This document shows positions 44,808-53,877 of a stretch of 64,000 nt of DNA, piece by piece. The position numbers and the translations under genes were made by a program. The stretch is from contig DATLOZ010000019.1 of the NCBI GenBank assembly GCA_035535995.1, positions 186,001 through 250,000 of the forward strand, in the 5' to 3' direction. The notes below the pieces were generated by a model. The model made no database searches and had not been told where the DNA came from. It saw only the letters and a list, made by a program, of their open reading frames with translations. Position 1 is the first letter of the stretch. Each line of letters opens with the position of its first letter. Source of the stretch: JANYCO01 sp035535995 (GTDB taxonomy: Bacteria; Bacteroidota; Bacteroidia; Cytophagales; Cytophagaceae).

Positions 44808-45003
44808 ACAAAATCCGTATGTTCAATATCTCCCGCGCTGGTACTTCTGTGCGGTGCAGGTATTGTTTGATCACCAACGTGTCGACGTTGCCTTGAGGAT
44901 CCGTTTTGGTACTATAGAGTACACCTTCCACTTTTCCCGAAAGGGTACTGATCAAAACGTTTTTGCCATTATTTTCTTTGGTATATTCTTTTAAGTCAAT
45001 CAT
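44806..45003 (-). CDS. Small unknown protein (65 residues)
   Basis: Not recognised. The sequence MIDLKEYTKENNGKNVLI starts a short, soluble, charged protein with beta-like alternation (STLSGKVEGVLYSTK, DTLVIKQYLHR). ATG start at 45003 and its own terminator support a real gene. No export signal or metal motif. Confidence 0.6.
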   Translation of the reverse strand: MIDLKEYTKENNGKNVLISTLSGKVEGVLYSTKTDPQGNVDTLVIKQYLHRTEVPAREILNIRIL

Positions 45004-45149
45004 AGCGGTACACTTTTATTGTATTAGACGGATAACGCGACAGAATATTTTAAGTTCAAAATACGAATGCTGGATGCCGATGCCTGTAATTTGGGAATAA
45101 TCGAGCTTTGGGAAAGAGTTCTCTCAAAGAACCAGCATAACAAACCATA

Positions 45150-45181
45150 AAAAAACGGAACTGTGAGAGGTTCCGTTTTTT
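45150..45181 (-). terminator. Terminator of the 108-residue unknown gene
   Basis: Perfect 12-bp stem AAAAAACGGAAC (45150-45161) with 45170-45181, 8-base loop; ends in a T run on the minus strand, 22 bases past the stop. Confidence 0.85.
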
Positions 45182-45202
45182 GTTCTTATTCAAGATTCTT
45201 TA

Positions 45203-45529
45203 TTAGATACTCCGCACTGCTCCGGCCAGGCGTTGGGCCATGGCCTCATTGCTCATGCTGTCGTCTGAGAAGAATTTGCGAAGTTCATCTTCTGCCATAT
45301 GGAACCCATGCATATGCATCATTTCAAGCAGTTCTGAGCAAAACCTGGATTTGGAAGAATTCCGGGTATCTTTATCTGTTCCCCACCAAAGGTCTCCTAC
45401 TTTTACTTCGAGGAAATCTACCAGGTTTTTAAATGGGTTAATGGTATTTTCAGCATTAGCTGCTGCATAGAAATACATCGTAGAGATCCAACGGAATCTC
45501 TTATCCGATAATAACAACTCCATATTCAT
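45203..45529 (-). CDS. Unknown protein (about 108 residues)
   Basis: Not recognised. Soluble, helix-rich, with aromatic RFRWISTMYFYAAANAEN near the N-terminus and a Met/His-rich patch EMMHMHGFHMAEDEL in the second half. An in-frame GTG at 45535 and ATGs at 45529 and 45523 are possible starts; 45529 is used. A clean terminator follows, supporting a transcribed gene. Monocistronic. Confidence 0.6.
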   Translation of the reverse strand: MNMELLLSDKRFRWISTMYFYAAANAENTINPFKNLVDFLEVKVGDLWWGTDKDTRNSSKSRFCSELLEMMHMHGFHMAEDELRKFFSDDSMSNEAMAQRLAGAVRSI

Positions 45530-45781
45530 AAACACATTTCTTTTTGTTTAACATACTAACCTTCTAGTATAAACGCTTATTAAATTAATTAGGTGCATTT
45601 ATAGACGTGTTTTTACGAATAAGTGGATAGGATTATCACGGATAAGTATCAAAATCGGAAAAAATTCAGAACTTATAGCGATATAAATTCTTGTATTGTT
45701 GATGGAGAATATTTACGGTTGTTAAGGTTTGCGGCCGTCAGTAATGCGGGAATTCATCCTATAATCAGCGTGAAACAGAGT

Positions 45782-46951
45782 TCAGACAATTCTCCAGTTC
45801 CAGTCATTTCCTTGCTCTTTTGTTTTCACTCCTTCGGCTGAAAAGCCTTCTGGAAGCGGTTCTACAGGCATTGTATGGCCGATCTGTTGTTCTGTTTTAC
45901 GGATAAGTTCTGTTTCGGCATTTGCTGCAAGTACGATGGAGACAGCGTTGTTCTTCTCTTCCAGCTTTCTCAAACGTTTTAAAAAAAATTCCTTTTCGGA
46001 AGGAATTTCCATATGGAAAATATAAGGGATCTCTGAAAGATTGAAGGAAGGCTGCGTTTCGCCTGCAATTACCAATATACGCAGATCGGCAGTTTGCCGG
46101 AAGGTTTCCAGTGAATCGATCCCGTCGTTCTTCAATAATCCTATTCCTTTTCCGATCCTCTTTTTAAGATTGTTGTAAAGCTGCTCAGCAGCCTGGTAAC
46201 TATTGGCGAATACTACAGCTTTGCGAATAGTCTGGCTGTCGCGCAGAATAAATTCAAGTAAATTTAACTTGGCTTTATGATTGGCGACTTTATATAAAAT
46301 GATTGACGTAAGTTCAGGTGGTGCTTCTTCTTCTTCCACTTCCGCCAGTTCGGCTACCGGCATTAAATGGTCGGTCATGCGACTGAGCTTGTCGTTCAGG
46401 TCTTCGGTAAAAACAAGGCGCTGGCATTTGGTAAGCCCTTCAGCCAGGTTATAAATAATTGTTTGCTGATTCAGTTTGGTAATTGTTTCTCCATCATCTA
46501 CTACGAACATTATAAGCGAACGAAGGTTTAGTAGTGCTTTGCCGTACAGCGCTTGTACTCTTTCGGGCGTGCCGATCACAATATCGGCATGTCCGTCTTC
46601 GATGGCTTCCATATATTGTTCGCCTGCTAGTCCATTGCTTAATAATGCTACGCGAAGTCTAGTAATTTTTCCATGCCAATTGAAGAGGCTTAGCATTGCT
46701 TCTGCTTTTTCCCTGGAAGGAACAATGATCAAAGCGCGAGGAGCTCCATCTACCGGGCCTTTCAGACGCATGAGTACGGAAAATACCAGCGATGTGGTTT
46801 TGCCGCTTCCTTCCGGAGCAATGGCAAGAATATTTTGTCCACCTAGTATTCGTGAAATAGTTTTAGCTTGAATTTCTTTCGGAGAAAGATACCCCGCATC
46901 CAGCATCGAGCCGGTGAGTTGTTTGCTAAGTTTTAATTGTTCTAAACCCAC
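45782..46951 (-). CDS. Divergent DEAD-box-like helicase protein
   Basis: 389 residues with RecA-like domain order of a DEAD-box RNA helicase: Q-motif-like GYLSPKEIQAKTIS, Walker A APEGSGKTTS (45-54), motif Ia IIVPSREKA, motif Ib IGTPERV. Motif II reads VVDDGE rather than DEAD, motif III (SAT) reads FTED, and the C-terminal domain keeps VVFANSYQAAEQLY but lacks the HRxGRxxR arginines (FLKRLRKLEEK at that place). It may bind ATP and RNA without full unwinding activity. Close relatives with the same losses would show whether this is a stable subfamily. No partner gene is adjacent. Confidence 0.75.
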   Translation of the reverse strand: MGLEQLKLSKQLTGSMLDAGYLSPKEIQAKTISRILGGQNILAIAPEGSGKTTSLVFSVLMRLKGPVDGAPRALIIVPSREKAEAMLSLFNWHGKITRLRVALLSNGLAGEQYMEAIEDGHADIVIGTPERVQALYGKALLNLRSLIMFVVDDGETITKLNQQTIIYNLAEGLTKCQRLVFTEDLNDKLSRMTDHLMPVAELAEVEEEEAPPELTSIILYKVANHKAKLNLLEFILRDSQTIRKAVVFANSYQAAEQLYNNLKKRIGKGIGLLKNDGIDSLETFRQTADLRILVIAGETQPSFNLSEIPYIFHMEIPSEKEFFLKRLRKLEEKNNAVSIVLAANAETELIRKTEQQIGHTMPVEPLPEGFSAEGVKTKEQGNDWNWRIV

Positions 46952-46991
46952 GTGATTTTAATGTGATTGTAGAGGCAAAGATAGTAATAAA

Positions 46992-47030
46992 AGATGCCAG
47001 ATACCGGATCCCAGATGCCGGATAAAAAAT
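46992..47030. repeat. CCAGATACCGGAT-type repeat, left arm with decayed partner
   Basis: Words GATGCCAGATACCGGATCCC and AGATGCCGGATAAAAAAT. A weak inverse partner (CTATCCGGGTATAG) is at about 47072-47085. Confidence 0.5.
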
Positions 47031-47160
47031 TATCTTCTAAGCTGGCTAATTATTGAGAATACAAATAAATGACTATCCGGGTATAGTAACTACCGGGTGG
47101 AAATTGTTTTTTGGAATTTAAACCAGTGTACTACATGCGGATACTCAATTAGAAATAAAA

Positions 47161-47223
47161 AGTATGGAGTGCGAGCGCGAGTATGGAGGATTTCTCTCCA
47201 TACTCGCGCTCGTACTCCATACT
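47161..47223 (-). terminator. 28-bp hairpin after aconitase, AGTATGGAGTGCGAG family
   Basis: 47161-47188 pairs with 47196-47223 over 28 positions with one G-T pair and a 7-base loop. It ends 7 bases before the aconitase stop (on the minus strand immediately after it), suiting a terminator or 3' stabiliser although no T run is present. The same word (CTCCATACTCGCGCTCG) recurs at 52954-52981. Confidence 0.65.
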
Positions 47224-47230
47224 GTATTTG

Positions 47231-49498
47231 TTATGCTTTAACGCTTGCGCGGATGATGTTCAGTGCGCCACCAGCTTTGAACCACTCGATCTGTTGTTGG
47301 TTATAGCTATGGTTTACTTTGATCTCGTGCTTGCTGCCATCTTTGTGGTTTAGCACAATGGTCAACGGAGTGTTAGGAGCGAAGCTTGTTAAGCCCAGGA
47401 TATCGATGGTATCGTCTTCCTGTACTTTATCATAGTCTGCTTTGTCAGCAAACGTAAGGGCAAGCATACCTTGTTTTTTCAGGTTGGTTTCGTGGATACG
47501 GGCAAATGATTTTACCAATACCGCTCTTACACCCAGGTGACGAGGCTCCATCGCCGCGTGCTCTCTGGATGAACCTTCACCATAGTTTTCATCACCTACT
47601 ACAATTGAACCGATTTTTTGTGCTTTGTAAGCACGTTGTACTTTCGGTACAGCTTCGTAAGCGCCTGTCAATTGGTTTTTCACGCTATCTGCTTTCTCAT
47701 TGAAGAAGTTGATCGCACCGATCAGCATGTTATTGGAAATATTGTCGAGGTGACCGCGGTATTTCAGCCACGGGCCTGCCATTGAAATATGGTCAGTAGT
47801 ACATTTTCCTTTTGCTTTGATCAGAAGTTTTAATCCTTTCAGATCTATACCTTCCCATGGAGAAAACGGATCAAGCAATTGCAGACGGTCGGAAGTAGGA
47901 GATACGTTTACTACTACACCACTGCCATCCGCTGCCGGAGCCTGGAAGCCTGCGTCGTCTACGTCAAATCCTTTTTTAGGGAGTTCGTCTCCTGTTGGAG
48001 GATCCAATTTTATTTTCTCACCTTTTTCGTTTGTAAGGAAATCCGTAAGAGGGTTGAATGTCAAATCTCCTGCAATCGCCAGCGCTGTTACCAGTTCCGG
48101 AGAAGCAACGAAGGCAAAGGTGTTGGGGTTACCGTCTGCTCTTTTCGCAAAGTTTCGGTTGAAAGAGTGTACAATGGTATTTTTCTCTTGCTTCTCTGCG
48201 CCTACACGAGCCCACATACCGATGCAAGGACCGCAAGCGTTTGCAAAAACTTTCGCTCCGATCTTTTCAAATACTTTCAGGAATCCATCTCTTTCGATAG
48301 TGAAACGTACTTGCTCAGAACCTGGAGTGATGGTGTATTCAGATTTTGGTTTTAGATTTTTATCTACTGCCTGCTGAGCCAGGGATACAGCTCTTGAAAT
48401 ATCTTCGTAAGAAGAGTTGGTACAAGAACCAATCAAACCTACTTCGATCTTTGTAGGCCAGCCGTTTTTAGCAGCAGCCTCTTTCATTTGAGAGATTGGT
48501 GTTGCAAGGTCTGGAGTGAATGGTCCGTTTAGGTGTGGCTCCAGTTCAGAAAGGTTGATCTCGATTAGTTCATCAAAATAGTTAGCAGGATCTGCGTATA
48601 CTTCTTTGTCTGCAGTAAGATGTTCTCTGATCTTGTTAGCAGCATCTGCAATATCAGCGCGGCCTGTAGATCTCAGGTAGCGCTCCATAGAATCGTCGTA
48701 GCCAAAGGTAGAAGTGGTAGCGCCGATTTCTGCGCCCATGTTACAGATCGTACCTTTACCAGTACAAGACATAGAAGTAGCGCCTTCTCCAAAGTATTCA
48801 ACGATTGCGCCGGTACCACCTTTTACGGTAAGGATACCTGCTACTTTTAGGATCACATCTTTAGGGGAAGTCCAGCCATTTAGTTTGCCGGTAAGTTTTA
48901 CCCCGATCAGTTTAGGGAATTTCAACTCCCATGGAAGTCCAGCCATTACATCGCAGGCATCTGCTCCACCGACACCGATAGCGATCATACCAAGACCTCC
49001 GGCGTTTACAGTGTGTGAGTCAGTACCAATCATCATTCCACCTGGGAATGCATAATTTTCAAGTACTACCTGGTGAATGATACCAGCACCTGGTTTCCAG
49101 AAACCGATTCCATATTTATTTGAAACAGAAGAAAGGAAGTCATAAACCTCTTTGTTTTCAACGTTTGCTTTGTTAAGGTCTGTATCAGAACTGATCTGCG
49201 CGGTGATAAGGTGATCGCAGTGCACAGTAGAAGGCACGGCTACCTTAGGTCTGCCGGCTTGCATGAATTGTAACAGGGCCATTTGAGCCGTAGCATCCTG
49301 CATGGCCACACGGTCAGGATTAAAATCCACATACGATTTTCCTCTTTCATACGCTTTCGTTGCTGCTCCTTCTGTAAGGTGAGCATATAGGATCTTTTCT
49401 GTCAGTGTGAGCGGTCTGCCTACTACTTTTCTGGCGGCGGCTACTTTCTCCGGTAGAGAAGCATATACCGCTTTCACCATGTCTATATCAAATGCCAT
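47231..49498 (-). CDS. acn: Aconitate hydratase (mitochondrial-type)
   Basis: [4Fe-4S] enzyme converting citrate to isocitrate. 755 residues. IGTDSHTVNAGGLGMIAIGVG, cluster cysteines in GLIGSCTNSSYEDI and ANACGPCIGMW, and the swivel domain VVGDENYGEGSSREHAAMEPR with the substrate-binding Ser-Arg. The length and motifs match the mitochondrial/Bacteroidota aconitase rather than AcnA/IRP or AcnB. Citrate synthase lies 2.1 kb away on the other strand, with bestrophin and a small gene between. A promoter box lies about 90 bases upstream. Confidence 0.97.
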   Translation of the reverse strand: MAFDIDMVKAVYASLPEKVAAARKVVGRPLTLTEKILYAHLTEGAATKAYERGKSYVDFNPDRVAMQDATAQMALLQFMQAGRPKVAVPSTVHCDHLITAQISSDTDLNKANVENKEVYDFLSSVSNKYGIGFWKPGAGIIHQVVLENYAFPGGMMIGTDSHTVNAGGLGMIAIGVGGADACDVMAGLPWELKFPKLIGVKLTGKLNGWTSPKDVILKVAGILTVKGGTGAIVEYFGEGATSMSCTGKGTICNMGAEIGATTSTFGYDDSMERYLRSTGRADIADAANKIREHLTADKEVYADPANYFDELIEINLSELEPHLNGPFTPDLATPISQMKEAAAKNGWPTKIEVGLIGSCTNSSYEDISRAVSLAQQAVDKNLKPKSEYTITPGSEQVRFTIERDGFLKVFEKIGAKVFANACGPCIGMWARVGAEKQEKNTIVHSFNRNFAKRADGNPNTFAFVASPELVTALAIAGDLTFNPLTDFLTNEKGEKIKLDPPTGDELPKKGFDVDDAGFQAPAADGSGVVVNVSPTSDRLQLLDPFSPWEGIDLKGLKLLIKAKGKCTTDHISMAGPWLKYRGHLDNISNNMLIGAINFFNEKADSVKNQLTGAYEAVPKVQRAYKAQKIGSIVVGDENYGEGSSREHAAMEPRHLGVRAVLVKSFARIHETNLKKQGMLALTFADKADYDKVQEDDTIDILGLTSFAPNTPLTIVLNHKDGSKHEIKVNHSYNQQQIEWFKAGGALNIIRASVKA

Positions 49499-49587
49499 AA
49501 TGGTAATTTAAATTGTTATATAATTTATAAATGTTCAGGACCGTAATAATACAAAAACTTAGGTATATAATAAATAATTTTTCAATC

Positions 49588-49595
49588 CAAAGGTA
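49588..49595 (-). promoter_or_regulatory. Promoter -7 box of aconitase (TACCTTTG)
   Basis: Exact TAnnTTTG on the minus strand, 90 bases upstream of the ATG at 49498, implying a leader of about 80 bases. Confidence 0.55.
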
Positions 49596-49648
49596 AAAAA
49601 GACCTTAATTCTCGATGCTTTTCTGAGAAATATACAATTTTTAGAATC

Positions 49649-49717
49649 ATGAATATTGAATTATGAGTTATGAATTAATTTTAGTTTAAAATTCATAACT
49701 CATAATTCAACCTTCAT
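49649..49717. repeat. ATGAATTATGAGTT-type palindromic repeat
   Basis: 27-base arms 49649-49675 and 49691-49717 pair at 25 of 27 positions, 15-base loop. It lies directly downstream of the bestrophin stop. Confidence 0.7.
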
Positions 49718-49720
49718 AAC

Positions 49721-50578
49721 TTATTTCACCAGGATCTCTTTGATATTTCCGCGCATTTTCTGGCTAATACTGTCTGTTTGCAAATCGTTTTCATCTCTGC
49801 CGAATGGGTCTTCAATTTCTTCGCCGATGGTCTTGATTCCTTCCATGGTGAAGTAAACGATCATCATTGTAGGCACAGTCCACCAGTGAAGATCATGCAT
49901 GAATCCGAAAGGAAGGATCAGTGTGTACACAAGCATAAACCGGTCGAGGTGTTTGGAATAGGAATGAGGGATTGGTGTATTTTTAATTCTCTCGCATCCG
50001 CCTACAGAATTGGTAAATACATCGGCAAGTTTATCCATCGTGAGTAGTTGTTCCTGCGTGATCACTTTGTCTGTAGCAAGTTTATTGATCCTTGTAAAAA
50101 GCAGTGTACTGATGCGGTTGGGCACATGATTGCTTTTTTTGAGGTCATCAAATTCTCCTCGTTCAGGTTCTTCCAGTTCTTCAAATTTTACCCCATCCCG
50201 AAGATGTTCTTTCAGTGCGAAGAAATAATTGGCAATTGTTTTTGCAAAATAAACGCGCGCCTGCGTGTCTTGTGCAGGAAGATAGGCATCCAGTTTGATA
50301 GCAAGATTACGGCTGGCATCTACAAGGCCGCCCCAGATCCTGCGGCCTTCCCACCAGCGCTCGTAAGCAGTATTGGTGCGGAATACAAGTAGCAAGCCGA
50401 GTACCACACCGAGGAGCGAGAACACCGTAGGAGTAGGTTTGAAATCTAGTTTCAAAAGGTCGTATTCAAGGTAATAGATGACCCCGGAATATACGCCTAC
50501 GGCGAATACATTGGGAAGTAGTGATACAAGCGTACTTGTATCTACATCGGAAAATCCATTCCAGATATTTTTGATCAT
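49721..50578 (-). CDS. Bestrophin-family ion channel
   Basis: 285 residues, four TM helices expected. Typical N-terminus (NVFAVGVYSGVIYYLEYDLLKL) followed by the hallmark LLVFRTNTAYERWWEGRRIWGGLVDASRN; later helices around GFMHDLHWWTVPTMMIVYFTMEG. Bacterial relatives form pentameric cation or anion channels. The ATG at 50578 (MIKNIWNGFSDVDTS) is preferred over a start 57 bases upstream because the upstream extension is basic and unlike family members. Confidence 0.85.
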   Translation of the reverse strand: MIKNIWNGFSDVDTSTLVSLLPNVFAVGVYSGVIYYLEYDLLKLDFKPTPTVFSLLGVVLGLLLVFRTNTAYERWWEGRRIWGGLVDASRNLAIKLDAYLPAQDTQARVYFAKTIANYFFALKEHLRDGVKFEELEEPERGEFDDLKKSNHVPNRISTLLFTRINKLATDKVITQEQLLTMDKLADVFTNSVGGCERIKNTPIPHSYSKHLDRFMLVYTLILPFGFMHDLHWWTVPTMMIVYFTMEGIKTIGEEIEDPFGRDENDLQTDSISQKMRGNIKEILVK

Positions 50579-50767
50579 GTTGTTTGGTTTGTTAAAATTA
50601 TAAGAGACACGAATGCATTGGCGTACAATTCGCATCCGCTAAAATTAATAGTTGAAAGGTTAAAGTAAAAAGTTAAACCGGAAAATCTTCAATTTTAAAT
50701 TCAGGATTAGAAATAAAAAACAAATAGTCCGTTCAACGCTGGGAAACTATGACAAATAACGCAATCA

Positions 50768-51049
50768 TTAAGAATAGTGCGAGATCACCTTCTCATAATT
50801 TTCAAATACCTCCAAAAGAGTATCAGGAAGCATCGTGTAATCAGTATTGCTCACATCCCATTCCACTCCGTTTTCGATGAAGTAGCGGAGTAACAAGCCA
50901 AGGAGCAATTCGAAAGGAAGTTGATCGGTTTTCATTTTCTGATCTGCTGCATAGGAAGGGAAATTTTCCTGATAAAAATTTTCAAAATCCGCCCAGGCTT
51001 TGGGTGCCAGCGCTTTTAGTTTTATAAGATCAGGTTTTACGATTTCCAT
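50768..51049 (-). CDS. Unknown small protein (93 residues)
   Basis: Not recognised. Soluble, helical, begins MEIVKPDLIKLKALAPKAW and contains ELLLGLLLRYFIENGVEWD. The ATG at 51049 is preferred; an upstream in-frame start at 51073 would overlap a promoter-like TAATTTTTG (minus strand, about 51070-51078, one base longer than consensus). Confidence 0.6.
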   Translation of the reverse strand: MEIVKPDLIKLKALAPKAWADFENFYQENFPSYAADQKMKTDQLPFELLLGLLLRYFIENGVEWDVSNTDYTMLPDTLLEVFENYEKVISHYS

Positions 51050-51087
51050 TGTTTTTATGCTAAATTTAGGCAAAAATTAAATCAAAA

Positions 51088-51195
51088 ATGGGATTAAAAG
51101 AATTTTACAAAAAGTATGAGGCATACATCAAAGTAGACCTCATTATGTACCTCGTGATTTTTCTCACCTTGATTCTTCTTTTTATTTTTTTTTAA
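51088..51195 (+). CDS. Putative 35-residue single-pass membrane peptide
   Basis: Small frame starting MGLKEFYKKYEAYIKVDL, then a long hydrophobic segment (IMYLVIFLTLILLFIFF) to the stop. Amphipathic charged start plus one TM helix is typical of small regulatory membrane peptides. Divergent from the 93-residue gene. No promoter or ribosome site is clear, so it could be chance in AT-rich DNA. Confidence 0.45.
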   Translation: MGLKEFYKKYEAYIKVDLIMYLVIFLTLILLFIFF

Positions 51196-51606
51196 ACTAG
51201 TAGGTTAGGAGATAAAACCATGTCTCAAAACCAATCTGGTGTAGGATCACAAGTGCTCTGAAGATATAAATCATTCGAAATCAGCGAGAGCAATAGCATA
51301 AAGCAAACGATAATCTATTGCTATATGCTTTTTCCTGTTGTGTTTTTTAATAAGTGTCTAATAAGGTATCACAGAATTAATTAAGCTATTTTTTATGAAA
51401 ATTTACAATAAATTAACATAAATGAAATTGTATTATTTTTATTTAAAATTTAATAAATATAATTTACTAAATAAAATATCTTGATTTTAAGGAAGATAAA
51501 ATAGGAGATTTTTTACCCGAGAAAAGGCAAATATTATTTTTTTGATTGTGATTTTTATTTATTTTCGCTCGGTATAAATTTCTAAGAACACAAATTTTTG
51601 ATAATT
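51196..51606. other. AT-rich region upstream of citrate synthase
   Basis: About 400 bases, strongly AT-rich toward the gene (A/T runs from 51380 to 51560). A weak promoter candidate is TATTTTCG at 51560-51567 (one mismatch) with TTTG at 51541-51544 as a possible -33 element. No repeat family word or ORF is seen. Confidence 0.4.
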
Positions 51607-52884
51607 ATGGCAGATCAAGCAGAAATAATAATAGAAGGGAAGAGTTATAAATTTCCTATCATAGTAGGTTCGGAGGGTGAGAAAGCCATCGACATTTCTA
51701 AATTAAGAGATGTTACTGGGTTTGTAACACTTGACACTGGCTACAAAAACACCGGAGCCACTAAAAGTGCCATTACATTCCTGGATGGTGAAAAAGGAAT
51801 TCTAAGTTACAGAGGTTATCCGATCGAACAACTGGCAGAAAAAGCTTCTTTCCTGGAAGTATCTTATCTCTTGATCTACGGCGAGCTTCCTACGCAAGCA
51901 CAATTAGATGCTTTCAGAGGCCGCATTAAAAAGCACACAAATCTTCACGAAGATATTAAAAAAATATTTGATGGTTTTCCTTCCACAGCGCACCCGATGG
52001 GGGTTCTGTCTTCGGCAGTAAGCTCTCTTACGGCTTACTACCCGGGTTCCGTAGATCCAAATACGGAAGAAATGGATCTTACCATTGTAAGATTGATGGC
52101 AAAACTTCCTACCATAGCTGCCTGGTCTTACCGCAATTCCAAAGGAATGCCGCTAATGTATCCTAAAAACAAACTGAGCTATACAGAAAATTTCCTGTAT
52201 ATGATGTTTGCAATGCCAAACGAGGATTTCGAAATAGATCCTGTGGTGGCCGATACATTGAACAAACTTTTGATCCTGCATGCTGACCACGAGCAGAACT
52301 GTTCTACTTCTACCGTAAGAATAGTAGGCTCCGCACATGCTAGTTTGTATTCTTCAATCGCTGCGGGTATTAACGCTCTTTGGGGACCGCTGCATGGTGG
52401 CGCCAACCAGGAAGTGATCGAAATGCTTGATGAGATCAAGGCATCTGGTATGAAGACCAAAGATTATATCGAAAAAGTAAAAACCAAAGAAGTTCGTTTG
52501 ATGGGCTTCGGGCACCGTGTATACAAAAACTTCGACCCTCGCGCGAAGATCATCAAAAAAGCCTGCGACGATATCCTAAACAAACTAGGAGTAAATGATC
52601 CAGTATTGGAGATCGCAAAAGAACTAGAGCAGGCGGCATTGAGCGATCCTTATTTTGTAGAAAGAAAATTATATCCAAACGTAGACTTCTACTCTGGTAT
52701 TATCTACAGAGCGCTTGGTCTGCAAACCGATCTATTCACTGTAATGTTCGCCCTTGGCCGTCTGCCAGGCTGGATCGCACAATACAAAGAAATGAGAGAC
52801 GCAGGCGAGCCGATCGGTAGACCAAGACAAATCTATACCGGTCACAATAGCCGTGATTATGTAGAGATCAATAATAGAAAATAA
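51607..52884 (+). CDS. gltA: Citrate synthase
   Basis: Condenses acetyl-CoA and oxaloacetate to citrate. 425 residues, the hexameric type II length. An N-terminal small beta domain (IIIEGKSYKFPIIVGSEG) is followed by catalytic His in LHADHEQNCSTSTVR, active-site GPLHGGANQEV, FGHRVYKNFDPRA, and the Asp region NVDFYSGIIYRALG. The ATG at 51607 (MADQAEIII) is used; a TTG 9 bases upstream is in frame. A terminator follows. With aconitase at 47231-49498 it supplies the first two TCA steps. Confidence 0.97.
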   Translation: MADQAEIIIEGKSYKFPIIVGSEGEKAIDISKLRDVTGFVTLDTGYKNTGATKSAITFLDGEKGILSYRGYPIEQLAEKASFLEVSYLLIYGELPTQAQLDAFRGRIKKHTNLHEDIKKIFDGFPSTAHPMGVLSSAVSSLTAYYPGSVDPNTEEMDLTIVRLMAKLPTIAAWSYRNSKGMPLMYPKNKLSYTENFLYMMFAMPNEDFEIDPVVADTLNKLLILHADHEQNCSTSTVRIVGSAHASLYSSIAAGINALWGPLHGGANQEVIEMLDEIKASGMKTKDYIEKVKTKEVRLMGFGHRVYKNFDPRAKIIKKACDDILNKLGVNDPVLEIAKELEQAALSDPYFVERKLYPNVDFYSGIIYRALGLQTDLFTVMFALGRLPGWIAQYKEMRDAGEPIGRPRQIYTGHNSRDYVEINNRK

Positions 52885-52904
52885 TAAGATCCTTCTTAGA
52901 AACG

Positions 52905-52936
52905 AAAGGGTTCTGGTCAAAACCAGAACCCTTTTT
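52905..52936 (+). terminator. Intrinsic terminator of gltA
   Basis: Perfect 13-bp stem AAAGGGTTCTGGT (52905-52917) with 52922-52934, 4-base loop, then T run. Confidence 0.9.
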
Positions 52937-52953
52937 TATTTTCTTTTATTTTT

Positions 52954-53015
52954 CTCCATACTCGCGCTCGCACTCCATACTGACCATCAGCAGGCCAGTA
53001 TGGAGTATAGAGTAT
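52954..53015. repeat. AGTATGGAGTGCGAG-type repeat, partial hairpin
   Basis: 52954-52981 is identical to the right arm of the hairpin at 47196-47223 except one base; its inverse partner here (about 52996-53006, AGTATGGAGT) is only partial. Confidence 0.55.
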
Positions 53016-53042
53016 TTCAGACTAATTTTCTACCTTTACTAC

Positions 53043-53813
53043 ATGGACAAAGAGCTGAAGGCATTTTTAGATAAGAAATACAAACAATATAATCGCCCTG
53101 ATTTTATAGCCAACGATCCGATCAGCATTCCACATCTTTTTTCTAAAAAACAAGACATTGAGATCATGGGATTTATTGCGTCTGTATTGGCCTGGGGGCA
53201 GCGTGTAACAATCATCAACAAATGCAAAGAGCTTATCGACCGCATGGATCGCGCGCCTTATGATTTTGTGGTCAACCACAAAGAAAGCGATTTAAAGAAA
53301 CTACTCAACTTTAAACACCGCACTTTCAACGATACCGACCTGCTTTATTTCATTTCGTTTTTCTCTGATTTGTACAAACAAAGTTCTTCTCTTGAAGACG
53401 CCTTTGTGAAAGAGAAAAAATACAAAGAAGTGAATACCGAAAAAGCCCTGTCTGATTTTCACCATACCTTTTTCAGTTTGGAAGATTTCCCCGAACGAAC
53501 ACGCAAACATATTTCCAGTCCGGAACGAAAATCTGCCTGCAAGCGTTTGAATATGTTCCTTCGCTGGATGGTGCGGAAAGACGACAAAGGGGTAGATTTT
53601 GGAATCTGGAAAAAGATCGATTCTTCCCAGCTTATTTGTCCCTGTGATGTACACGTAGAGCGAGTAGCGCGCAAACTGAAGCTGATCACCCGACCACAGG
53701 CCGATTGGCAGACTGCTGTAGAGCTTACTGGCAATTTGAAGCAATACGATGCCCAAGATCCGGTAAAATATGACTTTGCCTTGTTTGGCATGGGCGTGGA
53801 GGAAAAGTTTTAA
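53043..53813 (+). CDS. TIGR02757 (DUF2400) family protein
   Basis: 256 residues, soluble. Recognised by the family pattern: YNRPDFIANDPISIPH, IASVLAWGQRVTII near the N-terminus, and RWMVRKDDKGVDFGIWKKID, CPCDVHVERVARKL and DPVKYDFALFGMGV at the C-terminus. The second half (helix-hairpin-like, followed by ARKLKLI and DPVKYDFALFG) recalls DNA glycosylase folds, but no activity is known. A -7-like TACCTTTA sits only 5 bases before the ATG, so the mRNA could be nearly leaderless. Confidence 0.85.
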   Translation: MDKELKAFLDKKYKQYNRPDFIANDPISIPHLFSKKQDIEIMGFIASVLAWGQRVTIINKCKELIDRMDRAPYDFVVNHKESDLKKLLNFKHRTFNDTDLLYFISFFSDLYKQSSSLEDAFVKEKKYKEVNTEKALSDFHHTFFSLEDFPERTRKHISSPERKSACKRLNMFLRWMVRKDDKGVDFGIWKKIDSSQLICPCDVHVERVARKLKLITRPQADWQTAVELTGNLKQYDAQDPVKYDFALFGMGVEEKF

Positions 53814-53844
53814 GCTTATAATTTTAAGCAGAGGGTAAAATCCA

Positions 53845-53852
53845 TATTTTTG
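53845..53852 (+). promoter_or_regulatory. Promoter -7 box of the DinB-like gene (TATTTTTG)
   Basis: Exact TAnnTTTG, 25 bases before the GTG start at 53878. Confidence 0.6.
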
Positions 53853-53877
53853 TATTAGAAGTTTTTAATTTTGAACA

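Noticed and set aside
45623..45841. Plus-strand 72-codon frame starting with GTG between two minus-strand genes
   Set aside because: Its second half is antisense to the DEAD-box-like gene's coding end and no promoter or family is evident.
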